In this document: piece by piece, positions 1-7,875 of the stretch
Layout: each line of letters starts with the position of its first letter
How positions within the stretch are numbered: position 1 is the stretch's first letter
Assembly: GCF_000657795.2 (NCBI RefSeq)
Contig: NZ_JHEP02000022.1
Span: forward strand, 1-43,902
Reading direction: 5' to 3'
Origin: Bordetella pseudohinzii
Lineage (GTDB): Bacteria > Pseudomonadota > Gammaproteobacteria > Burkholderiales > Burkholderiaceae_B
DNA: 43,902 nucleotides
The notes under the pieces: generated by a model
Told to the model about the DNA's origin: nothing
The model's database searches: none
Seen by the model: only the letters and a program-made list of their open reading frames with translations
Position numbers and translations under genes: made by a program

Positions 1-2318
1 GGCCGGCGGCGGCGCCCGACCCGGCCTCGCCCCCTGTCGCGGGAGCCGCCCCCGAGGCCGCGCCTGCGCCTGCGCCGGCGCCCCAGCAATGGCAGGTGGC
101 CGTGGACGCCATCAATATCCGCGACGCCGGGCTGCGCCTGCGCGACGCCGGCACCCAACTGGATTATCTCGTCACCGGGCTGGACGTGGCGGTCGAGAAC
201 GTGCAGCTGCCGCAGCCGCCCGAGCAGCCCATCCAGCTGTGGGCCAATATGGAAAACAGCGCCGATGGCGGCTGGCTGCGCGCCAAGGGGCCGCTCAGGC
301 TGGAGCCGCTGGCGCTGGACCTGGACCTGCATATGGGCAATATCGCGCTGGCGCCTTTCGCGCCGGCCGTGCAGGCCGCCGCGCCCTTCATCATCAAGGA
401 TGGCCGGCTGGCCCTGGATACCCGGGTCCGCCTGGCCCAGGCCAATGACGCCACCCAGGCCAGCGCCCATGACCTGAAACTCTCGCTTGAGCGGCTGCTC
501 GTCCGCGACGAAGGCATCAAGCCCGCCGTGGACATCTCGCTGGGCCAGCTGGATTTCGGCGCCGATCAAATGTCCCTGGGCGCCACGCCCTCGAACTTCA
601 CGCTCAAGGCCAGCGATATCCAGGGCAAGGGGCAGTTGGACATGAAGGGCGTGCTGACCTCCGCCCCGGTCACGCTCAAGAGCCAGGTCGACCTGGCCGG
701 GCTGGATCTCGCGCCCTTCGCGCCCTATGTGGCCTCCAGCCTGAACGCGACCGTGCGCGCGGTGACGGTGGGCGCGCGCGGCGAGGCGGAATTCGCCATG
801 GCCAACGGGAGCGCTCCCATGAGCGCGGCCTGGCGCGGCACGGCCGAAGTGAACGACTTCGACCTGCAAGACCGCGTCAACAAGGCCGACTTCCTCAACT
901 GGAGCAAGCTTGCCCTGTCCAATATGCAGGTCGCGGTGCGCGGAGACCAATTCTCGGCCAACCTGGGCGACATCGTGCTGGACGATTTCTATGGCCGGGT
1001 GCTGCTCAATGCCCAGGGACGCCTGAACGTCATGGACATCGTCGCCGAGCCCGGCCAGGCGGGCGGCTCCATCACGCAGGACACGCAGACCCGGGCGCGG
1101 GCGGCGCCGGCCAAGGCCGCCTCGGCCATGCCGGATATCTCGCTTAACAGCGTGACGCTGACGCGCGGCAAGATGAATTTCACCGACCGCTTCGTCAAGC
1201 CCAACTATACGGCCGAGCTCTCGGCCATCGAAGGCTCGGTTTCGGCGGTGTCTTCGCGCCATCCAAAGCCGGCGCGGGTCAAGGTGGGCGGGCGCGTCTA
1301 TACGACGGCGCCTTTTGCCATCAGCGGGACGGTCCAGCCTTTCGCGCAATACCTGGCGCTGGATATCAAGGCCTCGGCCAAGGGGGTGGACCTGCCGCGC
1401 TTTACGACCTACTCGGCCAAATACGTGGGCTATCCCATCAAGCGCGGCAAGCTGTCGCTGGACGTCGAGTACAAGATCAAGGACCGCGAGCTGCAGGCCA
1501 GCAACCGCGTCGTGCTCAACCAGCTGACCCTGGGCGACAAGACCGACAGCAAGGACGCCCTGCAGCTGCCGGTCTTGCTGGCGGTGGCGCTGCTCAAGGA
1601 CAGCAAGGGCAACATCGATATCAATCTGCCGATTTCGGGCTCCCTGGACGATCCGCAGTTCTCGGTGGGCGGCATCATCGTGCGGGTCTTCGTCAACCTG
1701 ATCGTCAAGGCCGTCACCTCGCCCTTCAGCCTGCTGGCCTCGATATTCGGCGGCGGCGAGGAGCTTTCCTATATCGAATTCGCCCCGGGCAGCGCCGAGC
1801 TCTCGCCCGACAGCGAACAGCGCCTGCAGACGCTGGCCAAGGCCTTGAACGACCGGCCCAGCCTCAAGCTGGACATCGCCGGGCGCGCCGACCCGAAGAC
1901 CGACGAGGAAGGCCTGCGCCAGGCCTGGGTGGACCGCCAGATCCGCCTGGCCAAGGCGCGCGATACGGCGGGCCGCGGCAAGAAACCCAATCCCGACGGC
2001 GTGACCGTCAGCGCCGCCGAACGCGCCAAATACCTCGAAGATGTCTATGACGACACCAAGATCGAGGGCAAGCCCAGGAACTTCATCGGCATCGCCAAAT
2101 CCATTCCCGCCGACCAGATGGAGGCCTTGTTGCGCAGCGCGGCCACCATCTCGCAAGACGATCTGCGCAAGCTGGCCGACGCGCGGGCGCAGGCCGTGTT
2201 CGAGAAGCTGCAGGCCGAAGGGCCGGCCGATCGGATTTTCATCGTCGCGCCCGTACTCGACGCCGAGGGCATCAAGGATGACGGCAAGCCCTCGCGCGTC
2301 GATTTCTCTTTGAAGTGA
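1..2318 (+). CDS. DUF748/AsmA-like envelope protein with OmpA-like C-terminus (5' partial)
   Basis: The reading frame is open from the first complete codon at position 3, so the gene begins before the window; the GTG at 96 is internal. The visible part opens with a low-complexity Ala/Pro linker. It continues with long alternating beta-strand stretches typical of DUF748/AsmA-like envelope proteins, which are thought to span the periplasm and help lipid or envelope homeostasis. From about nt 1768 the C-terminus (SYIEFAPGSAELSPDSEQRL) resembles an OmpA-like peptidoglycan-binding domain of the kind that follows DUF748. It ends 21 bases before the next gene, so the two could be cotranscribed. The family call is fairly secure; the precise role is unknown. 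Confidence 0.82.
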   Translation, partial: PAAAPDPASPPVAGAAPEAAPAPAPAPQQWQVAVDAINIRDAGLRLRDAGTQLDYLVTGLDVAVENVQLPQPPEQPIQLWANMENSADGGWLRAKGPLRLEPLALDLDLHMGNIALAPFAPAVQAAAPFIIKDGRLALDTRVRLAQANDATQASAHDLKLSLERLLVRDEGIKPAVDISLGQLDFGADQMSLGATPSNFTLKASDIQGKGQLDMKGVLTSAPVTLKSQVDLAGLDLAPFAPYVASSLNATVRAVTVGARGEAEFAMANGSAPMSAAWRGTAEVNDFDLQDRVNKADFLNWSKLALSNMQVAVRGDQFSANLGDIVLDDFYGRVLLNAQGRLNVMDIVAEPGQAGGSITQDTQTRARAAPAKAASAMPDISLNSVTLTRGKMNFTDRFVKPNYTAELSAIEGSVSAVSSRHPKPARVKVGGRVYTTAPFAISGTVQPFAQYLALDIKASAKGVDLPRFTTYSAKYVGYPIKRGKLSLDVEYKIKDRELQASNRVVLNQLTLGDKTDSKDALQLPVLLAVALLKDSKGNIDINLPISGSLDDPQFSVGGIIVRVFVNLIVKAVTSPFSLLASIFGGGEELSYIEFAPGSAELSPDSEQRLQTLAKALNDRPSLKLDIAGRADPKTDEEGLRQAWVDRQIRLAKARDTAGRGKKPNPDGVTVSAAERAKYLEDVYDDTKIEGKPRNFIGIAKSIPADQMEALLRSAATISQDDLRKLADARAQAVFEKLQAEGPADRIFIVAPVLDAEGIKDDGKPSRVDFSLK

Positions 2319-2339
2319 TCCCACCCGGAGGGTGTTGCC

Positions 2340-3218
2340 ATGGTTTTCAAAGATGCCGAAATCGATAGTCTCCTGCCGCCCCTGAAGCTGAATCGGCGCG
2401 GCTTCATCGCCACCGGCGTGGCCGCCGGTTTTTCGCTGGCCGCCGGCCCCGTGGCGGCCCAGACGGCCATCAAGACCGACAGCAAGGGCCTGGTGGCCGG
2501 GCGCGTCGACATCCCGACCACTGACGGCAAGATGCCGGCCTATCGCGCCGCGCCCGAGGGCAAGAAAGGGCTGGCCACGCTATTGGTGGTGTCCGAGATC
2601 TTCGGGGTGCACGAGTACATCCAGGACGTCTGCCGCCGGCTCGCCCACCAGGGCTATCTCGCCATCGCGCCCGAGCTCTTCGCCCGCCAGGGCGACCCGG
2701 CCAAGTATTCCGACATCGCCACGCTGCGCGCCCAGATCATCGACAAAGTGCCCGACGCCCAGGTCATGGCCGATCTGGACGCCACGGCCGCCTGGGCGGC
2801 GGCCAATGGCGGCGCGGCCGACAAGCTGGGCATCCTGGGTTTTTGCTGGGGCGGCCGCATCGTCTGGCTCTACGCGGCCCATCGCGCCGGCCTGTCGGCC
2901 GGGGCGGCCTGGTACGGCCAGCTGGGCGGCGCGCCCAGCGAGCTCAAGCCGCGCTCGGTGCTGGACGTGGTGCCCAATCTGCAGGCGCCCGTGCTGGGCG
3001 CCTACGGCGGCAAGGACGCCGGCATTCCGCTGGCCGACGTGGACAAGATGCGCGTGGCGCTGGCCAAGGGGCCGGCCGCCGCCAAGGCTTCGCGCATCGA
3101 CGTCTATCCCGATGCGCCGCACGCCTTCCATGCCGATTACCGGCCCAGCTTCCACAAGGCCGAGGCCGAACAGGCCTGGCAGCGCATGCTGGACTGGTTC
3201 AAGCAGAACGGGCTCTGA
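2340..3218 (+). CDS. Exported dienelactone hydrolase family protein
   Basis: This is a 292-residue alpha/beta hydrolase of the dienelactone hydrolase family. The N-terminus has a twin-arginine-like signal (NRRGFIATG, residues 18-26) followed by an Ala-rich hydrophobic stretch ending near AAQT (residue 42), which suggests Tat export. The catalytic triad is visible: the nucleophile Cys169 in GFCWGGR, Asp226 in GGKDAGIP and His261 in DAPHAFH. Glu86 in SEIFGVHE matches the family's conserved glutamate. GGAGG lies eight bases before the ATG. The substrate cannot be told: members cleave dienelactones or other small esters and lactones. No chlorocatechol genes lie nearby, so a degradation role is not implied. 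Confidence 0.88.
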   Translation: MVFKDAEIDSLLPPLKLNRRGFIATGVAAGFSLAAGPVAAQTAIKTDSKGLVAGRVDIPTTDGKMPAYRAAPEGKKGLATLLVVSEIFGVHEYIQDVCRRLAHQGYLAIAPELFARQGDPAKYSDIATLRAQIIDKVPDAQVMADLDATAAWAAANGGAADKLGILGFCWGGRIVWLYAAHRAGLSAGAAWYGQLGGAPSELKPRSVLDVVPNLQAPVLGAYGGKDAGIPLADVDKMRVALAKGPAAAKASRIDVYPDAPHAFHADYRPSFHKAEAEQAWQRMLDWFKQNGL

Positions 3219-3236
3219 GCGTTTGCGGCGCGCCGG

Positions 3237-3656
3237 TCAGCGCGCCGGTTTTTCCGGCAGGCCATCGGTCACTTCGGCGATGGCCTGTTTCATTTCGCCA
3301 TAGCCGATCGCGCGTTCGCGCTGGAAACTGCCCAGCACGCCGGCGCAGCCGTCGACCCCGCCCTGGCGCATCTGCTCCATCATCTGTTTGCCATTTTCCT
3401 GGCCCTGCGCGAAGCGGCTGTCCAGGTTGGCGGCGTCGTAGCGGTATTCCTGGGCATAGTGTTTAAGGTTCACATGCCAGTTCGATTCGTGCTGGCGCAG
3501 GTCGGGTTCCGCGGCGCCGCAGATGCGCGCCGCGCCATTGGTGGCGCCGGCGGCGATGACGATCTGCTCGAAAGTGACTTGGCCGCCGGGGTCCGCCGGG
3601 GCCTGGGCCTGCGCCGCCGGCGCCAGGGCGGCCAGCGCCATCCAAAAGGCTCGCAT
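3237..3656 (-). CDS. Small secreted protein with two cysteines, unknown function
   Basis: This 139-residue protein was not recognised. I chose the ATG at 3656 over longer frames because it is preceded by GGAGGA and opens a good Sec signal peptide (residues 1-17, cleavage near AQA). The mature part is hydrophilic and helical, with only two cysteines (Cys46 and Cys104) that could form a disulfide in the periplasm. The C-terminus is charged and ends in EKPAR. It faces the dienelactone hydrolase tail to tail and is divergent from the peroxiredoxin gene. The gene is supported by start context and signal peptide; no function can be assigned. Confidence 0.72.
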   Translation of the reverse strand: MRAFWMALAALAPAAQAQAPADPGGQVTFEQIVIAAGATNGAARICGAAEPDLRQHESNWHVNLKHYAQEYRYDAANLDSRFAQGQENGKQMMEQMRQGGVDGCAGVLGSFQRERAIGYGEMKQAIAEVTDGLPEKPAR

Positions 3657-3872
3657 GGTTCTGTCCTCCGTCGCTTGTTCGCAACGTTTGATTATCGCCA
3701 TCCGCGGCCGCAACAGGCCCTTCAGGCCGGTTTGCAGTCGTTTCAGTCTGTGCGCAGGCTTTTCCCGGCCGGCCGCGGCCCCCGGGCCGCCGACAAGAAC
3801 TATGATGGAGGGCAAGCCGCGTCCGTGGCCCGCCGAGAAGGCAAACAACAAACATTCCTGCTGGAGAGTTCC

Positions 3873-4376
3873 ATGACCATTTCCGTTGGCGCCCGCGTGC
3901 CGGACGGCACGCTCACCGAGTTCATCGAAACCGAAACTCCGGGCTGCCAGCTCGGCCCCAACGCCTTCCAGGTCGCCGACCTGACGCGCGGCAAGAAGAT
4001 CGCGCTGTTCGCGGTGCCGGGCGCCTTTACGCCGACCTGCTCGGCCAAGCACCTGCCGGGCTATATCGCCCGCGCGAAGGATTTCGCCGACAAGGGCGTG
4101 GATGAAATCTGGTGCGTGGCTGTCAATGACGCCTTCGTGATGGGCGCCTGGGGCCGTGAGCAGCAGGCCGGCGGCAAGGTGCGCATGCTGGCCGACGGCT
4201 CGGCGCTCTGGACGCGCGAACTGGGCCTGGAGCTGGACCTCATCGCGCGCGGCATGGGTGTGCGTTCGCAGCGCTACTCGGCCCTGATCGAAGACGGCGT
4301 GGTCACCCGCCTGAACATCGAAGCCCCCGGCAAGTTCGAAGTCAGCGACGCCGACACCCTGCTGTCGCAGATCTGA
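3873..4376 (+). CDS. Prx5-type peroxiredoxin
   Basis: This 167-residue thiol peroxidase belongs to the peroxiredoxin-5/AhpC-TSA superfamily and reduces hydrogen peroxide and organic peroxides in the cytoplasm. The family motif PGAFTPTCS spans residues 49-57, with Cys56 as the peroxidatic cysteine. The conserved arginine is in GVRSQRYSAL near residue 131. Two further cysteines (25 and 81) could matter for resolution, but the resolving partner cannot be assigned. The length fits single-domain Prx5, with no glutaredoxin fusion. I chose the ATG at 3873, preceded by GGAGAG; longer in-frame starts run through non-conserved sequence. A perfect 9-bp hairpin lies just downstream. Confidence 0.93.
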   Translation: MTISVGARVPDGTLTEFIETETPGCQLGPNAFQVADLTRGKKIALFAVPGAFTPTCSAKHLPGYIARAKDFADKGVDEIWCVAVNDAFVMGAWGREQQAGGKVRMLADGSALWTRELGLELDLIARGMGVRSQRYSALIEDGVVTRLNIEAPGKFEVSDADTLLSQI

Positions 4377-4385
4377 TGTTTCTCC

Positions 4386-4407
4386 GGAGGCCGGCGGTCC
4401 GGCCTCC
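4386..4407 (+). terminator. GC hairpin after the peroxiredoxin gene, no U-tract
   Basis: A perfect 9-bp stem (GGAGGCCGG / CCGGCCTCC) with a CGGT loop starts ten bases after the peroxiredoxin stop codon. There is no following run of T, so it is a weak intrinsic terminator candidate; it may instead protect the 3' end of the message. Confidence 0.4.
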
Positions 4408-4445
4408 CGTGCAGCCCCTCCGGAACCCCTGCTGCCCGCCCGCCC

Positions 4446-5855
4446 ATGTTATCGACCATATTCTCGTTTTCCTCGCTGTACCTGGCCACGTTGTTGATGT
4501 TGATCGGCACGGGCCTGTTCAACACCTATATGGGGCTGACCCTGACGGCGAAATCCGTCAACGAAATCTGGATCGGCTCCATGATCGCGGGGTATTACCT
4601 GGGCCTGGTCTGCGGGGCGCGGCTGGGCCACAGGCTCATCATCCGGGTGGGGCATATCCGGGCCTTCGTGGCCTGCGCGGCCGTGGCCACCAGCATGATC
4701 CTGCTGCAGGCCCAGATCGACTACCTGCCCGTCTGGCTGCTGCTGCGCCTGGTCTCCGGCATCATGATGGTGACCGAGTTCATGGTCATCGAAAGCTGGC
4801 TCAACGAGCAAACCGAAAACCACCAGCGCGGCCGCGTGTTCTCGGTCTATATGGTGGTCTCCGGCCTGGGCACGGTGCTGGGGCAGCTGGCGCTCACGCT
4901 CTACGGCGCGCTGGACGACGGACCGCTCATCCTGGTAGCGATGTGCCTGGTCCTCTGCCTGGTGCCCATTGCCGTGACGGCGCGCTCGCACCCGCCCACG
5001 CCGCGTCCGGCGCCGCTGGACTTCCTCTTCTTCGTCAAGCGCGTGCCGCTGGCCATGACCGTGCTCTTCGTGGCCGGCAACCTGAGCGGCGCCTTCTATG
5101 GGCTGGCCCCGGTCTATGCGGCCAAGCACGGCTTGCAGACCCCGCAGGTGGCCCTGTTCGTCGCGGTGTCCGTCACCGCCGGCCTGCTGTCGCAATGGCC
5201 CATAGGCTGGCTGTCCGATCGCGTCAACCGCGCTGGCCTGATCCGCTTCAACGCGGCCGTGCTGGTGCTGCTGCCCACGCTGATGTGGGGCTGGCTGGAC
5301 CTGCCTTTCTGGCTGCTGCTCTGCCTCTCGGCGCTGCTGGGCGTGCTGCAGTTCACCCTTTATCCGCTGGGCGCGGCCCTGGCCAATGACCATGTCGAGG
5401 CCGAGCGCCGGGTCAGCCTGAGCGCCGTGCTGCTGATGGTCTACGGGGTGGGCGCCTGCCTGGGGCCGCTGGCCGCGGGCATCCTGATGTCGCTTGGCGG
5501 GCACGCCATGTATTACGTTTTCGTGCCGGTCTGCGCCATGATCCTGGTCTGGCGCGTGCGGCCCAGCGCCGTCACCGGTCTGCACCAGGTCGAGGAGGCG
5601 CCGGTGCAGTTCGTGCCCATGCCCGACACGCTGCAATCCTCGCCCGCCATGGTGGCCCTGGATCCCCGCGTGGATCCCGAGGTGGACCCGGCCATGGAGA
5701 TGGTCACGCCCGAGGCCGGCGTGATGCAGCCGCCGCAGCCGCCTGCCGAGCCCGCGGCCGGCACGGCGGCATTCGACAATGTCGTGGCCGAGCCGGGCGA
5801 GCCGGCGGCCATCGTGCCGCCCGAGGAAACCGCGCCCCCGCGCACGGGAACCTGA
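4446..5855 (+). CDS. MFS transporter, YcaD-like, with long C-terminal tail
   Basis: This 469-residue major facilitator superfamily permease has about twelve hydrophobic segments in residues 1-370. The region around residues 55-75 (YYLGLVCGARLGHRLIIRVG) is the characteristic loop 2-3 motif of the group. Overall it resembles the YcaD-type branch, whose substrates are mostly unknown. From about residue 372 the protein carries a roughly 100-residue hydrophilic tail rich in Pro, Ala, Glu and Val, not part of the transporter fold and presumably cytoplasmic. The stop is only two bases from the convergent hydrolase gene. Confidence 0.85.
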   Translation: MLSTIFSFSSLYLATLLMLIGTGLFNTYMGLTLTAKSVNEIWIGSMIAGYYLGLVCGARLGHRLIIRVGHIRAFVACAAVATSMILLQAQIDYLPVWLLLRLVSGIMMVTEFMVIESWLNEQTENHQRGRVFSVYMVVSGLGTVLGQLALTLYGALDDGPLILVAMCLVLCLVPIAVTARSHPPTPRPAPLDFLFFVKRVPLAMTVLFVAGNLSGAFYGLAPVYAAKHGLQTPQVALFVAVSVTAGLLSQWPIGWLSDRVNRAGLIRFNAAVLVLLPTLMWGWLDLPFWLLLCLSALLGVLQFTLYPLGAALANDHVEAERRVSLSAVLLMVYGVGACLGPLAAGILMSLGGHAMYYVFVPVCAMILVWRVRPSAVTGLHQVEEAPVQFVPMPDTLQSSPAMVALDPRVDPEVDPAMEMVTPEAGVMQPPQPPAEPAAGTAAFDNVVAEPGEPAAIVPPEETAPPRTGT

Positions 5856-5857
5856 AC

Positions 5858-7009
5858 TTATCGGGTGATGGGCAGGCAGGCCGCGCCCTGGGGCAGCGGC
5901 GCGCTGGTCTCGCCCAGCAGGGCGCGCGCGCCGCAGGTCGAGCCGAACATGGCCGCCACGTTGTGGCCGGTTTCCACCACTTGCTGCGCCTGGTGCGCCA
6001 GCGCCGGCCAATCCGGGTGGCGCTGGGCGCTGTCCAGCTCATGGCGCCAATAGCCCAGGCCGCGCGCCCAGCGCGTGGCGCCCTGGGCTTCGGCGCCGCA
6101 GGTCTTGTCCAGGAATTGATGCTCGGGGTTGTTGTCGGCGCTGCCCAGCAGATAGGTGACATGGCGCGCCGCATAGCGCGCCGCCAGCCGCGCGCGGTCC
6201 ACGTCGTGCAGATAGGCGGGCAGCTGGTCCAGGCCGTATTTGTATTGGTTGTAGGTGGGGCAGATCCCGCGCTCATAGGGCGCGAAACCGCGGCCGTCGG
6301 GGCGCGGCCGGTCCGGCGTCAGGTACAGGTAGGAGGACGGGTTGGCGACCACATAGCGCACGTCCAGGCCTTTTCTGCGCAGATCCTCGTCCACATTGTT
6401 GAGCACCGCATAGCGCTGGATGAGCTGGCCGCCGGCCGAGTGGCCGGCAAGCACCACCGTGCGCAGCGCCGGCAGGCGCTCGGCGCCGGCCAGTTCCTGC
6501 AGGATGTCGTCGAGCACCCGCATCGAGCTGACCGGGGCGGGCCGGCCCTTGGCCTGCATGCTGGGTTCGCCGTCTTCCCAGCTGGCGCGGCGCCAGGCCG
6601 GCATATGGCCGAAACCGGCGTCGATGGCGCTGGAGAACTTGGGCGCGATGATGAGGGTGTCGTCCAGGCGGTCCGGATTGCTGCCCATCAGGGCGGAGAC
6701 CGCCTCATAAGAGCGGGTGGCATCGCGCTTGACCCCGTGCACGACGATGACCAGCCGGCGGATGCCGCGCAAATCGTCGCGCTTGAGGTTCTTGCTGGCA
6801 TAGACCGGGAAGGGGTAGCGCTGCCCCGCGCGGCCCAGCTCCAGGGGCCGCCAGGGCGGCGTGCGCGCCAGATCGGTGACGATGGGTTCGTCATAGGGGT
6901 CGGCCGCCTCGTCGGCAGGCTGGGCGGCCTGGGCCCGCGGCGCGGCGGCGGGCAGGCCCGCCAAGACCGCGGCCAGGACCAGGCAGTACCTGACACGCAG
7001 GGGCTTCAT
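5858..7009 (-). CDS. Exported alpha/beta hydrolase
   Basis: This 383-residue protein has a signal peptide (residues 1-28, Ala-rich, cleavage near AQA) followed by an alpha/beta hydrolase fold. The nucleophile elbow is GHSAGG, preceded by hydrophobic strand residues VVLA. An oxyanion-type strand motif VIVVHGV lies upstream. The acid is probably in YLLGSADNNPEH and the histidine in VETGHNVAAM near the C-terminus. Several cysteines in the last third could form disulfides in the periplasm. The start is eight bases after the stop of the FNR-type regulator gene, so the two are probably one transcript. The substrate is unknown. Confidence 0.8.
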   Translation of the reverse strand: MKPLRVRYCLVLAAVLAGLPAAAPRAQAAQPADEAADPYDEPIVTDLARTPPWRPLELGRAGQRYPFPVYASKNLKRDDLRGIRRLVIVVHGVKRDATRSYEAVSALMGSNPDRLDDTLIIAPKFSSAIDAGFGHMPAWRRASWEDGEPSMQAKGRPAPVSSMRVLDDILQELAGAERLPALRTVVLAGHSAGGQLIQRYAVLNNVDEDLRRKGLDVRYVVANPSSYLYLTPDRPRPDGRGFAPYERGICPTYNQYKYGLDQLPAYLHDVDRARLAARYAARHVTYLLGSADNNPEHQFLDKTCGAEAQGATRWARGLGYWRHELDSAQRHPDWPALAHQAQQVVETGHNVAAMFGSTCGARALLGETSAPLPQGAACLPITR

Positions 7010-7017
7010 GCCGCCTG

Positions 7018-7746
7018 TCAGCAGTGCTCGTGGCCGAGCAATTGGCGCAGGGCCTGCGGGTCGAGCAGCCGGACCTCGCGCTGGTTGATCCGGATCAGGC
7101 CCTCACGGGCAAAGCGCGAGAACAGGCGGCTGACCGTCTCCAGCGTCAGGCCGAGATAGTTGCCGATTTCTTCGCGGCTCATGCGCAGCACGAATTCGGT
7201 CGAGGAATAGCCCAGCGCGGCGTAGCGCTGCGACAGATTCAGCAGAAAGGCCGCCAGGCGCTGTTCCGAGCGCAGCGAGCCCAGGGTGGCCAGCATCTGG
7301 TGCGAACGGCTGATCTCGCGGCTCATCAGGCGGCGGAACTGCTGTTGCAGGCTGGGCAGGTGGCTGGCGACGCGGTCGATTTCGGCGATGCGGATGACGC
7401 AGACTTCGGAATCTTCGAGGGCGACGGCGTTGGACACATGGCGCGATTCGAGCATGCCGTCCAGGCCGACGATCTCGCCCGGCAGATGAAAGCCGGTGAT
7501 CTGCAGCTGGCCGGCGGCGTCTTCGAGCTGGGTCTTGAGCGAGCCATAGCGCACCCCGAAAACGGCGTCCAGCGGTGTGTCGAGTTCGTAGAGCGTATTG
7601 CCTTTTTCGACCCGCACGCGCTCATTGACCAGATCGTCCAGCTTCTCCACCTCGGCGGCGGCCATGCCGATGGGGATGCAGACATGGCCCAGCATGCAAC
7701 TGGAGCAATGCGCGGCGTCAGGCGCAATGGGAACCCGCTTCAGCAT
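7018..7746 (-). CDS. fnr: FNR-type Crp/Fnr regulator with iron-sulfur cysteines
   Basis: This 242-residue oxygen-sensing transcription factor has Cys14, Cys17 and Cys23 in the N-terminal cluster motif (CSSCMLGHVC) and a fourth cysteine at 116 (EVCVI). The spacing is the same as the 4Fe-4S ligands of E. coli FNR (20, 23, 29, 122), so it should form an oxygen-labile cluster. The cyclic-nucleotide-like barrel covers about residues 25-145. The helix-turn-helix (REEIGNYLGLTLETVSRLFS) has the E..SR recognition pattern of FNR proteins, which predicts TTGAT-N4-ATCAA sites. It is followed immediately by the exported hydrolase gene. Confidence 0.92.
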   Translation of the reverse strand: MLKRVPIAPDAAHCSSCMLGHVCIPIGMAAAEVEKLDDLVNERVRVEKGNTLYELDTPLDAVFGVRYGSLKTQLEDAAGQLQITGFHLPGEIVGLDGMLESRHVSNAVALEDSEVCVIRIAEIDRVASHLPSLQQQFRRLMSREISRSHQMLATLGSLRSEQRLAAFLLNLSQRYAALGYSSTEFVLRMSREEIGNYLGLTLETVSRLFSRFAREGLIRINQREVRLLDPQALRQLLGHEHC

Positions 7747-7875
7747 TCTTGACCTCGTTGTTTTGATGCACCGGCTCCGGGAGATGGCGCGGCTTGTTCG
7801 TATCGATACATTGTAGTCTTCTTGCCGGAATTTCGCCGATTTATGCAGTCAGCTGACAGAATTTGACGGTTTGCG

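Noticed and set aside
3459..4376. Longer start for the peroxiredoxin
   Set aside because: The extra residues are Arg/Gly/Ala-rich, cross the start of the divergent gene, and the ATG at 3873 has its own ribosome site.
4449..6011. 520-residue minus-strand frame opposite the MFS gene
   Set aside because: Antisense shadow of a clear transporter; composition is Arg/Gly/His/Gln-rich with no domain.
7800..7809. 10-base palindrome GTATCGATAC upstream of the FNR-type gene
   Set aside because: No half-site resembling an FNR box (TTGAT-N4-ATCAA) and the flanks do not extend the symmetry.
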